Assembly (NCBI RefSeq): GCF_900106515.1
Contig: NZ_FNWF01000002.1
Location: forward strand, 278,001-342,000
Direction: 5' to 3'
DNA length: 64,000 nt
DNA from: Peptoniphilus lacydonensis
Lineage (GTDB): Bacteria; Bacillota; Clostridia; Tissierellales; Peptoniphilaceae
Part shown: positions 62,615 through 64,000 of the stretch, piece after piece
Numbering within the stretch: position 1 is the first letter of the stretch
How the letters are laid out: each line of letters begins with the position of its first letter
Notes under the pieces: generated by a model
What the model was told of the DNA's origin: nothing
The model's input: the letters and a program-made list of their open reading frames with translations, nothing else
Database searches by the model: none
Translations under genes and position numbers: made by a program

Positions 62615-64000
62615 CTAAAATTCTGCATTCCCAACAGTTCTTGGAAAAGGTATTACATCTCTAATATTCTTCATTCCAGTTATATACATTACAGCTCTTT
62701 CAAAACCAAGCCCAAAGCCAGAATGAACAACTGAACCATATCTTCTAAGATCAAGATACCAATCATAAGTATCCATGTTCATTCCAATATTTTTCATTTT
62801 TTCTTCTAAAACATCAAGTCTATGTTCTCTTTGTGATCCACCAATAATTTCTCCAACTCCAGGTACTAAAAGATCCATTGCAGCAACAGTTTTTTTATCC
62901 TCATTTTCGTACATATAAAATGCTTTTATTTCCTTTGGATAGTCCGTCACAAATACTGGTTTTTTGTAAACTTCCTCTGTTATATATCTTTCGTGTTCAG
63001 TTTGAAGATCTATTCCCCAGCTAACTGGATAATTGAATTCTCTATCAGCTTTTTCTAATATTGCAATAGCTTCTGTGTACGTTATTCTCGCAAACTCATT
63101 GCCAACAACATTTTGAAGTCTTTCTAACAAGCCTTTATCAATAAAACTATTGAAAAATTCCATTTCTTCTTTTGCATTTTCAAGAACATAATTTATGATA
63201 TACTTTAGCATTTCCTCTGAAACATCCATATTTACATTTAAATCTGCAAAAGCCATTTCAGGCTCAATCATCCAAAACTCAGCAGCGTGTCTTTGTGTAT
63301 TTGAATTTTCTGCTCTAAATGTTGGACCAAAAGTGTAAATATTTTTGAAAGCTTCTGCAAAAGCTTCTGCTTCAAGTTGCCCTGAAACTGTCAAATGAGT
63401 TTTTTTATTAAAAAAGTCTTTTGTATAGTCCACTTCTGTTGGCTCTGATTTTGCAATAGAATCAATGTCTAAGGTTGTAACTTGGAACATTTCTCCTGCA
63501 CCTTCTGCATCAGATGTCGTAATAATTGGAGCGTGAACATATACAAATCCTTTCTCTTGGAAAAATTTGTGGATTGCATAAGCAATTAGAGATCTTACTC
63601 TAAAAACAGCATTAAATGTATTTGCTCTTGGACGTAGATGAGAAATTGTTCTCAAATATTCCATAGTATGTCTTTTCTTTTGAAGTGGATAAGATGGATC
63701 TGATGAACAAATTGCAACAATTTTATTTGCTTGTAGTTCAAAAGATTGATTTTTTCCAGGTGACTTTACGATTTTTCCACTAACTTCTAATGATGAGCTA
63801 ATTGGAAACTTTTCAATTTCATCAAAATTATCAAGCTCTTTTCCATAAACAACTTGAATTGGTTTAAAATGAGTTCCATCAGTAAGTTCGATAAAACCAA
63901 AATTTTTTGACGCTCTACTTGTTTTTACCCAACCGCTTAATACTATTTCTTTATCTAAAAATTCATCGGAATTTTTAAAAATATCTCTAATGCTAATTGA
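62615..64000 (-). CDS. asnS: Asparaginyl-tRNA synthetase (start cut by right edge)
   Basis: A class IIb synthetase; 461 residues lie in the window and only the first few are missing. Reading back from the internal Met at 63664 the frame stays open to the edge. It encodes the anticodon-binding OB domain ([35 protein letters not shown]), then [30 protein letters not shown], and the class II motifs 2 and 3 ([36 protein letters not shown]). The QRHAAEFW and lack of an inserted GAD domain distinguish it from AspRS. Confidence 0.95.
   Translation of the reverse strand, partial: SISIRDIFKNSDEFLDKEIVLSGWVKTSRASKNFGFIELTDGTHFKPIQVVYGKELDNFDEIEKFPISSSLEVSGKIVKSPGKNQSFELQANKIVAICSSDPSYPLQKKRHTMEYLRTISHLRPRANTFNAVFRVRSLIAYAIHKFFQEKGFVYVHAPIITTSDAEGAGEMFQVTTLDIDSIAKSEPTEVDYTKDFFNKKTHLTVSGQLEAEAFAEAFKNIYTFGPTFRAENSNTQRHAAEFWMIEPEMAFADLNVNMDVSEEMLKYIINYVLENAKEEMEFFNSFIDKGLLERLQNVVGNEFARITYTEAIAILEKADREFNYPVSWGIDLQTEHERYITEEVYKKPVFVTDYPKEIKAFYMYENEDKKTVAAMDLLVPGVGEIIGGSQREHRLDVLEEKMKNIGMNMDTYDWYLDLRRYGSVVHSGFGLGFERAVMYITGMKNIRDVIPFPRTVGNAEF

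Overview
The window is about 64 kb of very AT-rich DNA (roughly 30% G+C by eye) from a low-GC Gram-positive anaerobe. AGGAGG-type ribosome-binding sites, a clostridial 2[4Fe-4S] ferredoxin, a giant 2-hydroxyacyl-CoA-dehydratase-type activase, two Asp23 loci, FakA/DegV and a PASTA kinase/PP2C pair all fit Bacillota. Gene content and style best fit the Tissierellia/Peptoniphilaceae group (Peptoniphilus, Anaerococcus, Parvimonas and relatives). That placement is inference; no rRNA lies in the window. Most genes are on the minus strand.

Layout. 1-9.2 kb: a cut-off DUF3160 lipoprotein with a partner lipoprotein, xpt, an xpaC/telA pair, a degV-glmM-cca run, and two exported proteins divergent from cca. 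9.2-16.4 kb: a 1425-residue activase/dehydratase fusion, a small ferredoxin and a Zn/Cd-type P-ATPase. 16.5-22.9 kb: three tRNAs (Ser-GCU, a CAU tRNA that looks like lysidine-type Ile2, Phe-GAA), a nicotinamidase-like hydrolase, sfsA with a GNAT gene, mgtE, a UvrD-like helicase and a nitroreductase-like gene. 22.9-28.3 kb: an IS256-type remnant, then a purine nucleoside phosphorylase / MtnA-like isomerase pair divergent from a class II aldolase, then a class III polyhydroxyalkanoate synthase (phaE-phaC). 28.4-39.2 kb: GNAT, DUF3793-flavodoxin, gltS, a dicarboxylate/amino-acid symporter, the amaP-DUF2273-asp23 envelope operon, an IS1182-like remnant and a heterodimeric ABC exporter.

39.2-64 kb is a conserved housekeeping block, nearly all on the minus strand. 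From the right edge it reads asnS-leuS, yicC-gmk-rpoZ-coaBC-priA-def-fmt-metallopeptidase-rsmB, rlmN-prpC-prkC-rsgA-rpe-thiN, a lone plus-strand rpmB, then yloU(asp23-like)-fakA-recG-rsmD-coaD and a coiled-coil gene. Starts and stops overlap by 1-4 bases throughout, so these are tightly coupled operons divided by the hairpin terminators listed.

The most interesting part is 23.4-28.3 kb. Phosphorylase, sugar-1-phosphate isomerase and aldolase together make a plausible non-oxidative route from a nucleoside (probably a 5'-deoxynucleoside) to dihydroxyacetone phosphate plus an aldehyde. The isomerase is unusual at sites conserved in ordinary MtnA, and the phosphorylase seems to lack the histidine that binds the 5'-hydroxyl. 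A complete PhaE/PhaC storage-polymer synthase sits directly beside it. Elsewhere the window is mostly ordinary core genome with two decayed insertion sequences.
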